DNA of 64,000 bases from Spirochaetota bacterium (GCA_026398595.1 JAPLSO010000051.1:62001-126000); one strand, 5' to 3'. Counted from the stretch's first letter, positions 51,601-60,390 are shown. Notes: generated from the sequence alone by a model not told the origin. A program made the numbers and translations.

Positions 51601-54600
51601 GTAGTCTTTCACACGCTCCGGCGTTAAAACCGCCGAGGCGAGAAGGAGCTCGTCGCGGATTCCGTCGCCGTTGGGACTGAAGGCCCGCTGGTCTATATCC
51701 AGCCGCGTCGCCTTTCTGGCCGCATCTACCTCGATCGCCAGCTTGCCCGAGATAAAACTGTTCCCCGAGGCATCCTCGGACTTCAGCTCATAGAAGTACT
51801 GTCCGTCGGCCACTTGAGCCCCGACCTGGTTCCTTCCATCCCAGCTCACCGTTTCCAGCTTGTCCTTCCAGCTCCAGCTCTTCACTACGACATTCGAGGC
51901 CGAGGTTATCTGCCCCTGCCACAGGTCACCAGGCTGCCCTTCCTGCAGGATATCTACCATATCAGCCTTACCGTCACCGTTAGGCGAGAAAATCTGCGCC
52001 GACAACCTCACGGTCGCCTTCGGCGCTATACGGTCCAGTGTGATCGGCCCCAGCTCGATCTGATGCAGATCGTCGTTCCTATACAGCACCGTCAGCTTGG
52101 CCCGGTACTGCCCGTCAGGCGCCTGAATTCCAGAGTCCGTCGAACCATCCCATACGTATTGCGTTCCTAGGTCCGTCGAACCCTTCCAGCTCCTCACCGG
52201 CAGCTTCGACACTCCGAGACCGTCCTGCGTTATCAAGAGGTCGTACTGCTTCACCCGCTCGGGATACTGCGCCTTCACTTGGAAGGCCAGATTGTCTTTG
52301 ATACCGTCCATGTTCGGGCTGAACGCGAGCATCGATGCCGTCATGGACACAGCCTTCTGTTCAGTTTCCACAGCCACTACGAGAGCCGCACTCTGCCCGC
52401 GGTTTCCCGCCGCGTCCATCGAATCCACTTTATAGGTGTACTGGCCGTCCTTCACGATGGCCCCGGCATCGTCCCGCCCATCCCAGATAAAGTCGCTCAC
52501 CTCGTTCTTCCAGCTGAGGGTCCTCACTGCCTTTCCGTCGGCACCGGCAATCGTCCCCTTCCAGTCGTCACCCGGCGTCGAGCTCTGTGTAAACCGCACC
52601 TGATCGGATTTGCCATCGCCGTTGGGCGAAATAATCTCCAGGTCAGCCGAGACTTGTGCTTTGGGCATTATCCTATCGACGAGGAACATGGGCGTCGAAC
52701 TTTCAAGCTCGTCGCCGTTCAGATACCGTATGGTCAAACTCGCCTCGTATTTGCCGTCGGGAGCTTGAAGTCCAGCGTCGGTCTCGCCCTTCCAGACCAG
52801 TTTCGGCGCAACGGAACCTGTCCCCTTCCAGGTTCGTACAGCCGTCATGGCTGCCGGCCCTTCCTGGGGCATCACCTTTAGCGCATAGTCCTTCACTCGA
52901 TCGGGCGATTGGACCACCGAGGCGAGAATGAGCTCGTCGCGGGTCCCGTCGCCGTTGGGACTGAAGGCCACCTGGTCGACGTCGAGCCGCACGGTCTTCT
53001 TCTCCGTCTCGACACCGATGGGCAATTTGCCCGAGGAGAATGTATTGCCGGCCGCATCGGCCGAGGTCATCTCATAATAATAGGTTCCGTCAGGTACAAG
53101 GCTTCCCAGCTGGTCCAGGCCATCCCAAACCTGATCGCCGAGTTTGTCGTCCCAGTTCCAGCTCCTCACTGCCTCACCCTTGGCCGTTGTGATGCTTCCC
53201 TTCCATTGATCATTCGTTAAAGCTGTCTGTCGCAGGATCGTCTGATCCAGGATGCCGTCGCCGTTGGGCGAGAAGAGTCCGGCCGAGACCGATACGGAGG
53301 CTTTGGGCGGAATCCTGTCAACCACGAATGGCCCGACCCCGGTCCTGGCGGTATCGCGGTTAGGATAGGAAATTTCGAGGCCGGCCATATAGGCGCCGTC
53401 GGGTACCTGAATGCCCGAATCGGCCACGCCGTCCCAGGAGAATGTCTTCTGAAGCTGTCCATTGCCAGCCCATGTTTTAAGGGCCCTTTTATCCGTCGAA
53501 CCCGACTGATAGATCGAAAGCGACCAGGCGGCGACCTTGGCGGAGGCTGTCGCGTCCGCCGCTATGTCCAGTTTGTCCTTGATTCCGTCGCCGTTCGGAC
53601 TGAAGGCCATCGTGGCCGTAGTGAGTTTCAGCTCTTTCTTGACGCTGTCGATCTCTATGGGGAACTCTTCGGAGGTGAAGCCGTTCCCTGCCCTGTCGGT
53701 GGAGGAAACGATGTACTTGTAAGCGCCGTCTGGGGCCGGAAGTCCGGAGTCGGCGCTACCGTCCCATACTATGGTCGGAAGCTTGCCCTGGAAGGTCCAT
53801 CGTTTCGCCGTCACGCCGCTGTCCGTGACAACTTTAGCGAGCCAAAGATCCTCCTCGGAACCGGATTGGATGAAGCTGACCGTGGATTGGTCGGCGTTCC
53901 CCGCTGGATTGAAGACCTTCTGGTCCGGTTTAATGTTGGCAGCAGGATAGGTCCTGTCGAGAAGGACTTCCTGGCTTTCGACATGAGTCTTGTAGCCGTT
54001 GATGTATTCGAGATCGAGAGAAGCAATATAGCTCCCTTCGGGGAGACTCTTGCCGCTTGAGTCCATGCCATTGAATTCATAGAGGGAATCCAGGTCCGCC
54101 GATTTTGTTCCTGCGAGACTCAGGGCATTGCCTGGCGTCCTGCCCTTGGCGGAGAGCGCGAACTTCCAGTTGACGAGCCCAGCCCTGTCTTTGACCGAGA
54201 GCGTGAACTTGACGCTATCGGCTGTGCCGTCCCCATTGGGGCTGAAGGCATCTTTGTCCGCGGAAAGCTGAGCGACCGGGTGCCGCGTGTCGACACTCAC
54301 TTTTGCTGAAGTCGTTGAGAAGCTGTTGCCAGCCCTGTCGACGGCGAAAATGTTGACCTCGTACTCACCATCGAGCACCGTCTTGCCCTGATCGTCCTTG
54401 CCGTCCCAGAGGAAAGAATCGGGCAGGTTCTGAGTGAAACGCTTCGTCAGCCGAGCGTTCTTCGAGGCGTCACGCACCACGAGGTTCCAGCTATCCTCCT
54501 TAGATGACTGCATCGCGAAACCGAAGCTGTCCTTGCTTCCATCGCCGTCCGGGCTGAAGATCGGGACCTTGTCCGTCAAGACTATCGATGCGTCAGGAGG

Positions 54601-56724
54601 GGTCTTGTCCAAGGAGAAGGAGGACGAGAGCTTATCCGGCTTATATCCGTTCCGATAGGTTATATTGATCCTAGCCTCGTATTCGCCATCCTTGAGAACC
54701 TCTCCCTCATTGGAGAGCCCAGCGAAACGATAGCTCTGCTTGGGAAGGGCTTGGCCGTCACCCCCGACGGACCATTTTTTTTCTCGCTCCTCGTTGATGA
54801 CGGCGATCTCCCAGGATTCCATGCCCTTGAAGGATTCGACGCTCGGCATGATGTTGAGGAAATCCTTGACGCCGTCGCCATTCGGGCTCATCACCGTGTC
54901 ATCCGTGGCGATGGATACAGCCGGCCTCGAGGTATCCACCTCGATGTTGTTCACTACGCTCGATGCCGAGTTGCCGGCCTCGTCCTTGGTCGAAAGCCTC
55001 AGGCTGTAGATGCCATCGGGGACCCGCTTCCCGTCGTTGGCGGTCCCGTCCCAGGTATAATCCTTCGGCGCGCTCCGCTCGGTGGTCGCCTCCGTTAGGA
55101 CCACGTTGCCTTTCGCATCGGCTATCTCGATCTTCCAGACATTTTCTACCGAACCCGTGTTGCGGAAGGCTATCGAATCCTTGCTCCCGTCCCCGTCCGG
55201 GCTCAGGATTGTCGATTCGTCGCTGGACTCTTTGAGTGGAGTTGAGCTCGCTTGAGGCTTCTTTGTATCGACAATGACGGTGATGTAACTCTGGTATTCA
55301 GGATTCTCATTGCCGTTGTCATCCGAGGCTAAGAGGCTCACGGTGTAGGGGCCATCGGGGACGGTCTGGCTTTTATCGTCCTTGCCGTCCCATTTGACGA
55401 CCTCGGGTACGGCGACGCTCCGCTTTATGAAAAGCAGGGCCTTCTTGAGCGTATCGAATCCGAGGAGGGCTCTTATAGAATCCGGCCTGTCGATCGAAGC
55501 TCCGATCGTCCTCATTACCTTGCCTGAAGATTTGTCTTCGATGATGAGTTGCCAACTGGTTATGTAACGCGCGTCGCTTATCTTGAGGGGGATATCCAGG
55601 CTGTCCCCCGATCCGTCGCCGTTCGGGGAGATGTAGGCTATGCCGTGGGGAGCGACGGGCCACTTAGCCTCGATCCTTGGTGGATCCTTGTCCATTATCC
55701 CGAAGCTCAGGGAAAAGCCGGCGCCGGTCGCCCAGAGCGAATCGTAGAGGGGGGCCATGCCAAGGGCCACGCTTAGATCAGCATCCGGGTATTTCTTCGT
55801 CTGGCCGAGCTTGAGGCCGCCGCCCAGGGGGATGGTCCCCGAAAGGCCGAAACTGGGCAGAAGGCTTCTCCCCGAACCGGCGCCCGAATTCGCTAAAAGG
55901 TCGCGCAGGCCGACGGACCAGCCGAGCCTCAGGGTCGCATACTCGCGAAAGCCGAGGCCCAGGGAAAGATCCAGGTCGAGGTCCTGGAAGGAGGGGCTCC
56001 AGAGATCGATTCCCGCGTCCAGGTTCCAGTCGCTGGAGCGACAGAGGTATCCTCTTCCGCCCAGACCGAGGGTAAAGGCCGAAGGATATGATGAGGCCGT
56101 ACCTCCGAGGATGCCCGTGAGGGGCGATGTCGAATATCCCTTGCCTATATCGAGAATGGAGAGACCGAACCGGGTGTCCTTGAGAAAGCCGATGTTCCCT
56201 GCCAAGTACGTCGCGCCCAGGTCGAGACCGAGGCCCCAGCCGAAGCTCCCATTACCGCCCATCGTGACGCCCAGGGAAGTTCCGACGAGAAGATTGGGCA
56301 GAAGTGCCTTTGAGATGCCTGCCCTAAGGCTTCCATAGGTGCCCAGTCCCATGCTCGTCATCGCGGCAGGAGTGGAGAATAAAAGAGCGCTGGCCTCCCA
56401 GACCCCATAGGGAGCAGGAAGGACGAGGGAGAGGGCGGCTGCCGACCCCCAGCCCTGAGACGGTGTCGCAAGTCCCAGGTCAGATATTCCTGTGTACGAA
56501 GCGGCAGCCTGGACAAGCTGTTCGGCACCTGTGGCCGAGGGGTTGAGGAGATCAGCCCAGGAAGAGGAACCGCCTGTCGTCGTCGGCGTCGATGCCAGCC
56601 CCCAGGGCGAATAAAGGGAACGGAGGAAAAAGGCCCCTTGAGGAGGGTCGTATCCGAAACTCGATTGAAGAGCCGCGAAGGCGACGAGAAAAAGGGCTAT
56701 CGTGGTTCGTTTGGCGCTGGGCAT
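48682..56724 (-). CDS. Giant outer-membrane protein: barrel-like N-domain, about 20 SPNGDG repeats, OmpA C-domain
   Basis: 2680 residues. Signal peptide (1-24), then a Gly/Leu-rich, aromatic region to ~350 that looks like a PorV/UPF0164-type beta barrel. From ~365 to ~2540 about 20 Ig-like modules of ~107 residues (FlgD-like) each carry SP-(N/D)-GDG-x-x-D and W-D-G-x(4-6)-G-x-x-V-x-D-G-x-Y; one copy is degenerate (FNPAGNADQ). The acidic loops suggest calcium binding. The end is an OmpA/MotB-like peptidoglycan-binding domain (IQGHANN, LSTGRAELVR, RRLSVEGLG, NRWKNRRVEFVL). Predicted to span from the cell wall through the outer membrane. Ribosome-binding site GAGGGAGAA. Internal DNA repeats have a period of 1284 bp. 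Confidence 0.88.
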   Translation of the reverse strand: MPSAKRTTIALFLVAFAALQSSFGYDPPQGAFFLRSLYSPWGLASTPTTTGGSSSWADLLNPSATGAEQLVQAAASYTGISDLGLATPSQGWGSAAALSLVLPAPYGVWEASALLFSTPAAMTSMGLGTYGSLRAGISKALLPNLLVGTSLGVTMGGNGSFGWGLGLDLGATYLAGNIGFLKDTRFGLSILDIGKGYSTSPLTGILGGTASSYPSAFTLGLGGRGYLCRSSDWNLDAGIDLWSPSFQDLDLDLSLGLGFREYATLRLGWSVGLRDLLANSGAGSGRSLLPSFGLSGTIPLGGGLKLGQTKKYPDADLSVALGMAPLYDSLWATGAGFSLSFGIMDKDPPRIEAKWPVAPHGIAYISPNGDGSGDSLDIPLKISDARYITSWQLIIEDKSSGKVMRTIGASIDRPDSIRALLGFDTLKKALLFIKRSVAVPEVVKWDGKDDKSQTVPDGPYTVSLLASDDNGNENPEYQSYITVIVDTKKPQASSTPLKESSDESTILSPDGDGSKDSIAFRNTGSVENVWKIEIADAKGNVVLTEATTERSAPKDYTWDGTANDGKRVPDGIYSLRLSTKDEAGNSASSVVNNIEVDTSRPAVSIATDDTVMSPNGDGVKDFLNIMPSVESFKGMESWEIAVINEEREKKWSVGGDGQALPKQSYRFAGLSNEGEVLKDGEYEARINITYRNGYKPDKLSSSFSLDKTPPDASIVLTDKVPIFSPDGDGSKDSFGFAMQSSKEDSWNLVVRDASKNARLTKRFTQNLPDSFLWDGKDDQGKTVLDGEYEVNIFAVDRAGNSFSTTSAKVSVDTRHPVAQLSADKDAFSPNGDGTADSVKFTLSVKDRAGLVNWKFALSAKGRTPGNALSLAGTKSADLDSLYEFNGMDSSGKSLPEGSYIASLDLEYINGYKTHVESQEVLLDRTYPAANIKPDQKVFNPAGNADQSTVSFIQSGSEEDLWLAKVVTDSGVTAKRWTFQGKLPTIVWDGSADSGLPAPDGAYKYIVSSTDRAGNGFTSEEFPIEIDSVKKELKLTTATMAFSPNGDGIKDKLDIAADATASAKVAAWSLSIYQSGSTDKRALKTWAGNGQLQKTFSWDGVADSGIQVPDGAYMAGLEISYPNRDTARTGVGPFVVDRIPPKASVSVSAGLFSPNGDGILDQTILRQTALTNDQWKGSITTAKGEAVRSWNWDDKLGDQVWDGLDQLGSLVPDGTYYYEMTSADAAGNTFSSGKLPIGVETEKKTVRLDVDQVAFSPNGDGTRDELILASVVQSPDRVKDYALKVMPQEGPAAMTAVRTWKGTGSVAPKLVWKGETDAGLQAPDGKYEASLTIRYLNGDELESSTPMFLVDRIMPKAQVSADLEIISPNGDGKSDQVRFTQSSTPGDDWKGTIAGADGKAVRTLSWKNEVSDFIWDGRDDAGAIVKDGQYTYKVDSMDAAGNRGQSAALVVAVETEQKAVSMTASMLAFSPNMDGIKDNLAFQVKAQYPERVKQYDLLITQDGLGVSKLPVRSWKGSTDLGTQYVWDGSTDSGIQAPDGQYRAKLTVLYRNDDLHQIELGPITLDRIAPKATVRLSAQIFSPNGDGKADMVDILQEGQPGDLWQGQITSASNVVVKSWSWKDKLETVSWDGRNQVGAQVADGQYFYELKSEDASGNSFISGKLAIEVDAARKATRLDIDQRAFSPNGDGIRDELLLASAVLTPERVKDYELRIVAQEGPAAMTAVRTWKGTGSVSPKLVWRGETDGGLQAPDGKYAASLTIRYLNGDELESSTPTFLVDRIAPKVEVAANLDIISPNGDGRSEQVRFTQSSTPGDDWKAAIVGEDGKVVRNLSWKDKVSDFVWDGRDDTGTIVKDGQYSYSLESTDAAGNRSRSLGIVVAVEAEKKFVSMTVAGLAFSPNGDGIKDNLIFQVRAQYPERVKQFDLTIDQGGPEVSKLPVKSWKGSTDIGTQYLWDGSTDSGIQAPDGQYRAKLTVLYRNDDLRQVELGPITLDRIAPKATVRLSASIFSPNGDGKADTADILQEAVPGDLWQGQITSVLNAAIKSWSWKDKLETVTWDGRNQAGAQVADGKYYYELKSEDASGNSFASGKLPIEVDAAKKTVRLDIDQKAFSPNGDGIKDQLYINILAPKPQSISEYELGVYAFDQQGKRQTSPIRIWKGSSDLKDQYAWDGKTESGIAAPDGRYQVNFRLLYNNGDAFSLISPEVLIDTISPTISVDAVPMLFSPNGDGIKDTMTFSQHSNVGDDWTGRIRSASGTVVKTYTWKSEVKSFLWDGKDSSGAIVKDGQYNYEVTTTDLAGNSASAKITGITVDATKPRVFVSASDLGMSPNGDGLRDEVSFTIVVEQRAGIESWRFSLIDKQGTEKSYFGGTGSEVPSRLIWDGRDLQGQVVQGEYLGKLVVTYAKGDIATATSATVLVDVDPPAVSINVTPEYFSPDGDGDSDTLTFNIGVDTAAGIVDWKLEVDETAIVESANPEAEKSERLFMDWSGKGNPPAKITWNGLSSRKELVESATDYPFKFVARDALGNTTTVSGVIAVDVLVIRDGDRLKIKVPSIVFRANYADFNGLPPDIVARNEKVAARIAQILNKFPDYRIKIQGHANNVGKMLGQAVARIQTEETKELIPLSTGRAELVRTLLVQNGVDSRRLSVEGLGSSEPVVSFMDVENRWKNRRVEFVLIKNQ
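50378..52960 (-). repeat. Higher-order 1284-bp tandem repeat in the giant gene
   Basis: The CCGTCGCCGTTGGGA-type block (start of an SPNGDG module) recurs at 52946, 51662 and 50378: exactly 1284 bases apart twice. Each 1284-base unit encodes four Ig-like modules (428 residues) whose order and wording are nearly the same in both copies. A related half-unit lies 639 bases further on at 53585. Confidence 0.85.
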
Positions 56725-56780
56725 GGGTCTTCTCCCTCAAGGTGACACTAGATTACTAAAGATAGGTATCACGGATTCCT

Positions 56781-56817
56781 AAAAAAAACAAAGCAAAACG
56801 CCCGCCTACGGCCGGGC
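56781..56817 (-). terminator. Terminator downstream of the exported protein gene
   Basis: On the minus strand GCCCG / CGGGC (56800-56817) with internal partial pairing, followed by GTTTTGCTTTG and a run of eight Ts. It lies 62 bases after the stop at 56880 and upstream of the giant gene. Confidence 0.65.
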
Positions 56818-56879
56818 AGAAGGCAAATCCGGGAATCCCTTCTTGAGTATCGACAGAAAATGAGGGCGAAGTTACAGGC

Positions 56880-57839
56880 CTATTGATAGATTATTAAACT
56901 CGGACGCGGCTCCAGTTCCATGACTTCCAGAGGACTTAAAATAGGCTTGTCGTAGCCTGCCAAAGGGAAATCGGATTTGAAGAAGAGCTTGAAGCCTTTC
57001 ATGGGCATATTGTCGGCTTTCGCGACCAGGGAATACGTGCTCCGCTTGAGCGAGGGGCTTCCAAAACCGTCGGCAGTATGGACGAGAAGGACACGCTCCT
57101 GGTCAGCTCTCACCCTCTCCCTATCCCTGATCATCTTCTCGTGGAACTGATGGACGACCAGCATCCTTATCCCGGGAATGTCCTGCGATACGATGTAGTT
57201 TTGCATGAGCTTTTCGGCCTCATTGAGCTCCTCGGCCGTAATCGAGCCTATTTCCTTCATGGGGATCAGGGTCCTCCACTCGGGATCGATAGCGAGGTGG
57301 ACATTGGGATATTTCAGGAAGGGCAGAATGCGCTCCATCGCCTGCTTCACGGTGTATTTGCCGATCTGGTGGTCCACGAAGACGAGCATGTTCTGGCTCA
57401 AGGCGTACTGGATATAGTCCTCGAGCACTGAATCCTTGAGATAACCGATCTCCCCGCCCGGCCAGCAGGTGCCGTAGATGAGATAGAAGGCGGCTATGGC
57501 GCCATCTGAGCCGTTGACCTCATCGTATTGCCGAGCCCAGCCCTTCACCTGGGCAGCTACTTCCTCTTTGGGGTAGAGTCCGAGTATTCCCATTTTCTGC
57601 GAGAAAGGGTGGCCGTAGAAAGCGACGACCGTGTTGTTGGCCAGGATGGGTATCCTTTCGGCCAATGAGCCGACGGCCCCGGGGACCGAAGGTCTGTCCA
57701 CCGTCTGGGGGAGGTTGAAGAGAGAACTCTTCTTATAAAGAGCGGGAAAGAGGCGATAAGGGGAATTGTCGGCGGCTCCGATATCGGCGGCCAAAGCCAG
57801 ACAGAGCGAAAGAGCCACGAAAAATCGTCTGGGGAACAT
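56880..57839 (-). CDS. Exported protein of unknown function
   Basis: 319 residues from ATG 57839 (GGAG upstream; the frame extends to 57896 without a signal peptide). Signal peptide about 1-24. The mature part alternates beta strands and helices in a TIM-barrel-like rhythm with VVAFYGHPF, LVFVDHQIGKY, HLAIDPEW and MLVVHQFHE at strand ends, an arrangement reminiscent of glycosidase barrels, with D and E residues in IDPEW as candidates. I do not recognise a named family. Own terminator; the palindrome at 57902-57920 lies upstream. Confidence 0.72.
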   Translation of the reverse strand: MFPRRFFVALSLCLALAADIGAADNSPYRLFPALYKKSSLFNLPQTVDRPSVPGAVGSLAERIPILANNTVVAFYGHPFSQKMGILGLYPKEEVAAQVKGWARQYDEVNGSDGAIAAFYLIYGTCWPGGEIGYLKDSVLEDYIQYALSQNMLVFVDHQIGKYTVKQAMERILPFLKYPNVHLAIDPEWRTLIPMKEIGSITAEELNEAEKLMQNYIVSQDIPGIRMLVVHQFHEKMIRDRERVRADQERVLLVHTADGFGSPSLKRSTYSLVAKADNMPMKGFKLFFKSDFPLAGYDKPILSPLEVMELEPRPSLIIYQ

Positions 57840-57901
57840 GAATACTCCATCCAAGGTTTTGCGGAAGAACCTCACAACAGTATCGACATAGGACATTGAA
57901 A

Positions 57902-57920
57902 GCTTGAATCGCGTTCAAGC
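57902..57920. promoter_or_regulatory. Inverted repeat, possible operator
   Basis: GCTTGAA - TCGCG - TTCAAGC, a 7-bp perfect dyad 63 bases upstream of the ATG at 57839. On the minus strand its TTCAAG could serve as a -35 with GATACT 18 bases on. Operator role is a guess. Confidence 0.35.
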
Positions 57921-58194
57921 GCCTCAAGACCTTTTTGGCAGGAGCTGGGAAATTTTTACCAAAGACGGGCATTCTTTTTTGCTCCCAGCACTCAGGAATC
58001 CCTGTCCTTCAGTGGTTGAAAAGTTGCCATTTATCAATGATATAAACATTTAAAATTTAATCAGAAATCTGTAACTATTGACATAACTTTTATATTATAT
58101 ACCTTGTACGCCTGTGCGGATATACCGGGGACTGGAATCGAGAACAGATCGAGACGACGGCAATCCCCAGCCTCATTGTCTTAAGGAGTCCACG
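57921..58194 (+). promoter_or_regulatory. Intergenic region with AT-rich promoter zone
   Basis: A 355-base gap separates the divergent genes at 57839 and 58195. From about 58029 to 58103 it is strikingly AT-rich for this genome and contains TTGACA (58078-58083) followed by TATATTATATACC; the best -10 (TATACC) is 14 bases away, so spacing is poor. I see no gene or RNA in it. Confidence 0.45.
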
Positions 58195-58677
58195 ATGAAA
58201 AAAGCCCTTGTCGTCATCACGATGATCTTTATGATCCTTGGAGCCGTCTCGGCTCAGCCCTGGTCCGGTGGACAGGGCCGGAACTGGAACAACGCGCCAG
58301 GATACGGCCGCGGCTATGCGTGCAAACCCCAGACGCCTTCCCTCAAACTCGAAAAGATCAACCTCGAAGGCAAGCTCGAACTTGTCTCCGGAAGGGTCGC
58401 GATCAAGCAGGAGGCCAAGACCTACGTGGTAATGATCCCGGATTGGCTCTTTGGCTTCATCCCCGGTCTCGTCGAGAACGCGACGGTCAAAGTCGAAGGC
58501 TACGCTCAAGCCCTCAGGAATTTCAAAGACTGCTATATCGTTAAAGTCACGAGCCTTACTATCGACGGAAGGACCATCGACCTCGGCTCGAATGGCGCTG
58601 GCATCGGCCAGCCTGGTGGGATGTACCGGGGCATGATGTCCGGGAACGGCATGATGGGAGGAAAGGGACGCTGGTAG
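58195..58677 (+). CDS. Small exported protein, OB-like core and Gly/Met-rich tail
   Basis: 160 residues: signal peptide (1-20, ending VSAQ), a Gly/Asn/Trp-rich segment, a core of about 80 residues (LEGKLELVSGRVAIKQ, YVVMIPDWLFG, VKVEGYA) with the strand pattern of a small OB/beta-barrel domain, and a C-terminal tail rich in Gly and Met (MYRGMMSGNGMMGG). The methionines could bind soft metals such as copper, but this is speculation. ATG 58195 follows AAGGAG. Monocistronic, with its own terminator. Confidence 0.75.
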   Translation: MKKALVVITMIFMILGAVSAQPWSGGQGRNWNNAPGYGRGYACKPQTPSLKLEKINLEGKLELVSGRVAIKQEAKTYVVMIPDWLFGFIPGLVENATVKVEGYAQALRNFKDCYIVKVTSLTIDGRTIDLGSNGAGIGQPGGMYRGMMSGNGMMGGKGRW

Positions 58678-58709
58678 GCTGAGGGTCACGCGCCATACAG
58701 ACTTAAAAA

Positions 58710-58734
58710 AAGCCGCCTCAAAAGGCGGTTTTTT
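58710..58734 (+). terminator. Intrinsic terminator
   Basis: CCGCCT (58713-58718) / AGGCGG (58723-58728), CAAA loop, followed by TTTTTT; preceded by an A-run so it could also act on the opposite strand for rpmB. Confidence 0.88.
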
Positions 58735-58785
58735 ATTGCTTATGGAGAAGAGCTTCCGAGGGCGTTTCCGCCCCGGCGCCAAAAA

Positions 58786-58977
58786 TCAGACGTACTTGAC
58801 TATTTTCCCTGCTTTTAGGCACTTCGCGCAGACTTTTACGGTCTTCACCGTGCCGTCCACCTTGGTTTTCACCGCGATGAGATTGGGGAGCCAAGTCCTT
58901 CTGGTACGGTTCTTCGCATGGGAGACGTTATTTCCAAACATCGTGCTTTTACCGCAAATTTCGCATACTCTCGACAT
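58786..58977 (-). CDS. rpmB: 50S ribosomal protein L28
   Basis: 63 residues. The zinc-binding form, with C5-x2-C8 (VCEICGK) and C50-x2-C53 (VCAKCLK), and the family core [15 protein letters not shown] zinc-retaining (C+) L28. GGAG precedes the ATG. Monocistronic from a good promoter. Confidence 0.96.
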   Translation of the reverse strand: MSRVCEICGKSTMFGNNVSHAKNRTRRTWLPNLIAVKTKVDGTVKTVKVCAKCLKAGKIVKYV

Positions 58978-59006
58978 AATTGGACTCCAAACGAAATGGT
59001 TCGCGT

Positions 59007-59035
59007 ACTATACCGGAAATTAAAAGAAGTGTAAA
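59007..59035 (-). promoter_or_regulatory. Promoter of rpmB
   Basis: Minus-strand TTTACA (59030-59035), 17-base spacer, TATAGT (59007-59012), 29 bases before the ATG. Confidence 0.7.
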
Positions 59036-59055
59036 GACCCAAAGGACGGAACCTG

Positions 59056-60390
59056 TCAGGGCTTGCCGCCCTGTCCCGCCATGAGTTTGGCCATTGCGCT
59101 CTTGTTCTTGACCATTTTCTTCATCATCGTCCTGGATTTTTCGAATTTTTTGAGGAGTCTGTTGACCTCTGCCACCGAAGTCCCCGAACCGCGGGCGATC
59201 CGGCTTCGCCGAGCGGGACCGATGATGAGATAGTTCCGCTTTTCCTTGGGGGTCATCGAACGGAGAATGGCCTCCTCGTACTTCATTCCTTCGAGATCGA
59301 TCTTGTCCTCGTCGATCTGGCCTGCGAGGCCGGGGATCATGTCCAGCATGGACTTCATCGAGCCCATTTTCTTCATCTTCTGGAGTTGATCCAGATAATC
59401 CTCGAGGGTGAAGTTCTCCTGGGTCAATTTGCGCTCGAGCTCTTCGGCCTCCTTCTGGTCGTAGACGCCCTGGGCCTTCTCGACGAGGGAGACGATGTCG
59501 CCCATGCCCAGAATCCTTGAGGCGATACGCTCAGGGTGGAAGGGCTCGAGACCCTCGGGCCGCTCCGAGGTTCCGATAAACTTGATGGCTTTGCCTGTGA
59601 CCGATTTGAGGGAGAGGGCTGCTCCGCCTCTCGTGTCCGAATCGAATTTGGAGAGGATGACACCTGTGATGCCGATTTTATCGTCGAAGGTTTTAGCTAT
59701 GTCGACAGCAGCCTGGCCCGTCATGGCGTCGGCGACGAGAAGGGCTTCGAGTGGCCGCACCGCGTCCCTTACCCGCGCCAGCTCCTCCATCAGAGCTTCA
59801 TCGATCTGGAGCCTTCCCGCCGTATCGACGATGATCGTGTCGAAGGACTCCCGCTTGGCGCGCGCAAGGGCTCCCATTGCCACTTTCACGGGGTCCTTGG
59901 TGTCTTCGTTGTGTACGGCCACGCCGATCTGCGAACCGAGGACGACAAGCTGTTCGACGGCGGCTGGCCGTACGAGGTCGCAGGCGACGAGAAGGACCTT
60001 TCGTCCCTGATTCTTCAAGCGATAGGCGAGTTTGGAGGCCGTCGTCGTTTTGCCCGAACCCTGGAGGCCGAGGAGGAGGATTACAGACTGGGTGTCCGGT
60101 CCCTTGAGCGCCAGGTCCTTATGCTCATCGCCCAGGAGACCGACCATCCGGTCGTGGACGATCTTGATGAACTGCTGGCCAGGGCTCACCGAGCGTAGTA
60201 CTTTCTCGCCCCTGGCCTCCTCGAGGGTGGCGTTGACGAAACGGCGCACAACCCTCAGGTTGACGTCCGCCTCGAGGAGGGCGAGCTTGATCTGGTCGAC
60301 AGCGTCTTCTACGTTTTTTTCGCTGATCGACGATTTTCCGCCGATTGAGCGGAACACGTCGATGAATTTTTCCGTGATTTTCTCGAGCAT
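59056..60390 (-). CDS. ffh: Signal recognition particle protein Ffh
   Basis: 444 residues: N domain, G domain with GLQGSGKTTTASKLA (P-loop), DTAGRLQ and TKFD-type SKFDSDTRGG, and the methionine-rich M domain with MGSMKSMLDMIPG. GTPase that binds 4.5S RNA and signal sequences. ATG 60390 follows GATGAGG; the upstream extension to 60441 is not part of the family. The 4.5S RNA gene is not seen here. Confidence 0.96.
   Translation of the reverse strand: MLEKITEKFIDVFRSIGGKSSISEKNVEDAVDQIKLALLEADVNLRVVRRFVNATLEEARGEKVLRSVSPGQQFIKIVHDRMVGLLGDEHKDLALKGPDTQSVILLLGLQGSGKTTTASKLAYRLKNQGRKVLLVACDLVRPAAVEQLVVLGSQIGVAVHNEDTKDPVKVAMGALARAKRESFDTIIVDTAGRLQIDEALMEELARVRDAVRPLEALLVADAMTGQAAVDIAKTFDDKIGITGVILSKFDSDTRGGAALSLKSVTGKAIKFIGTSERPEGLEPFHPERIASRILGMGDIVSLVEKAQGVYDQKEAEELERKLTQENFTLEDYLDQLQKMKKMGSMKSMLDMIPGLAGQIDEDKIDLEGMKYEEAILRSMTPKEKRNYLIIGPARRSRIARGSGTSVAEVNRLLKKFEKSRTMMKKMVKNKSAMAKLMAGQGGKP

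Noticed and set aside
49380-55650. Regularly spaced repeats that could suggest a repeat array such as CRISPR
   Set aside because: They are in-frame protein modules of about 321 bp with diverged sequence; there are no short identical repeats with unique spacers.
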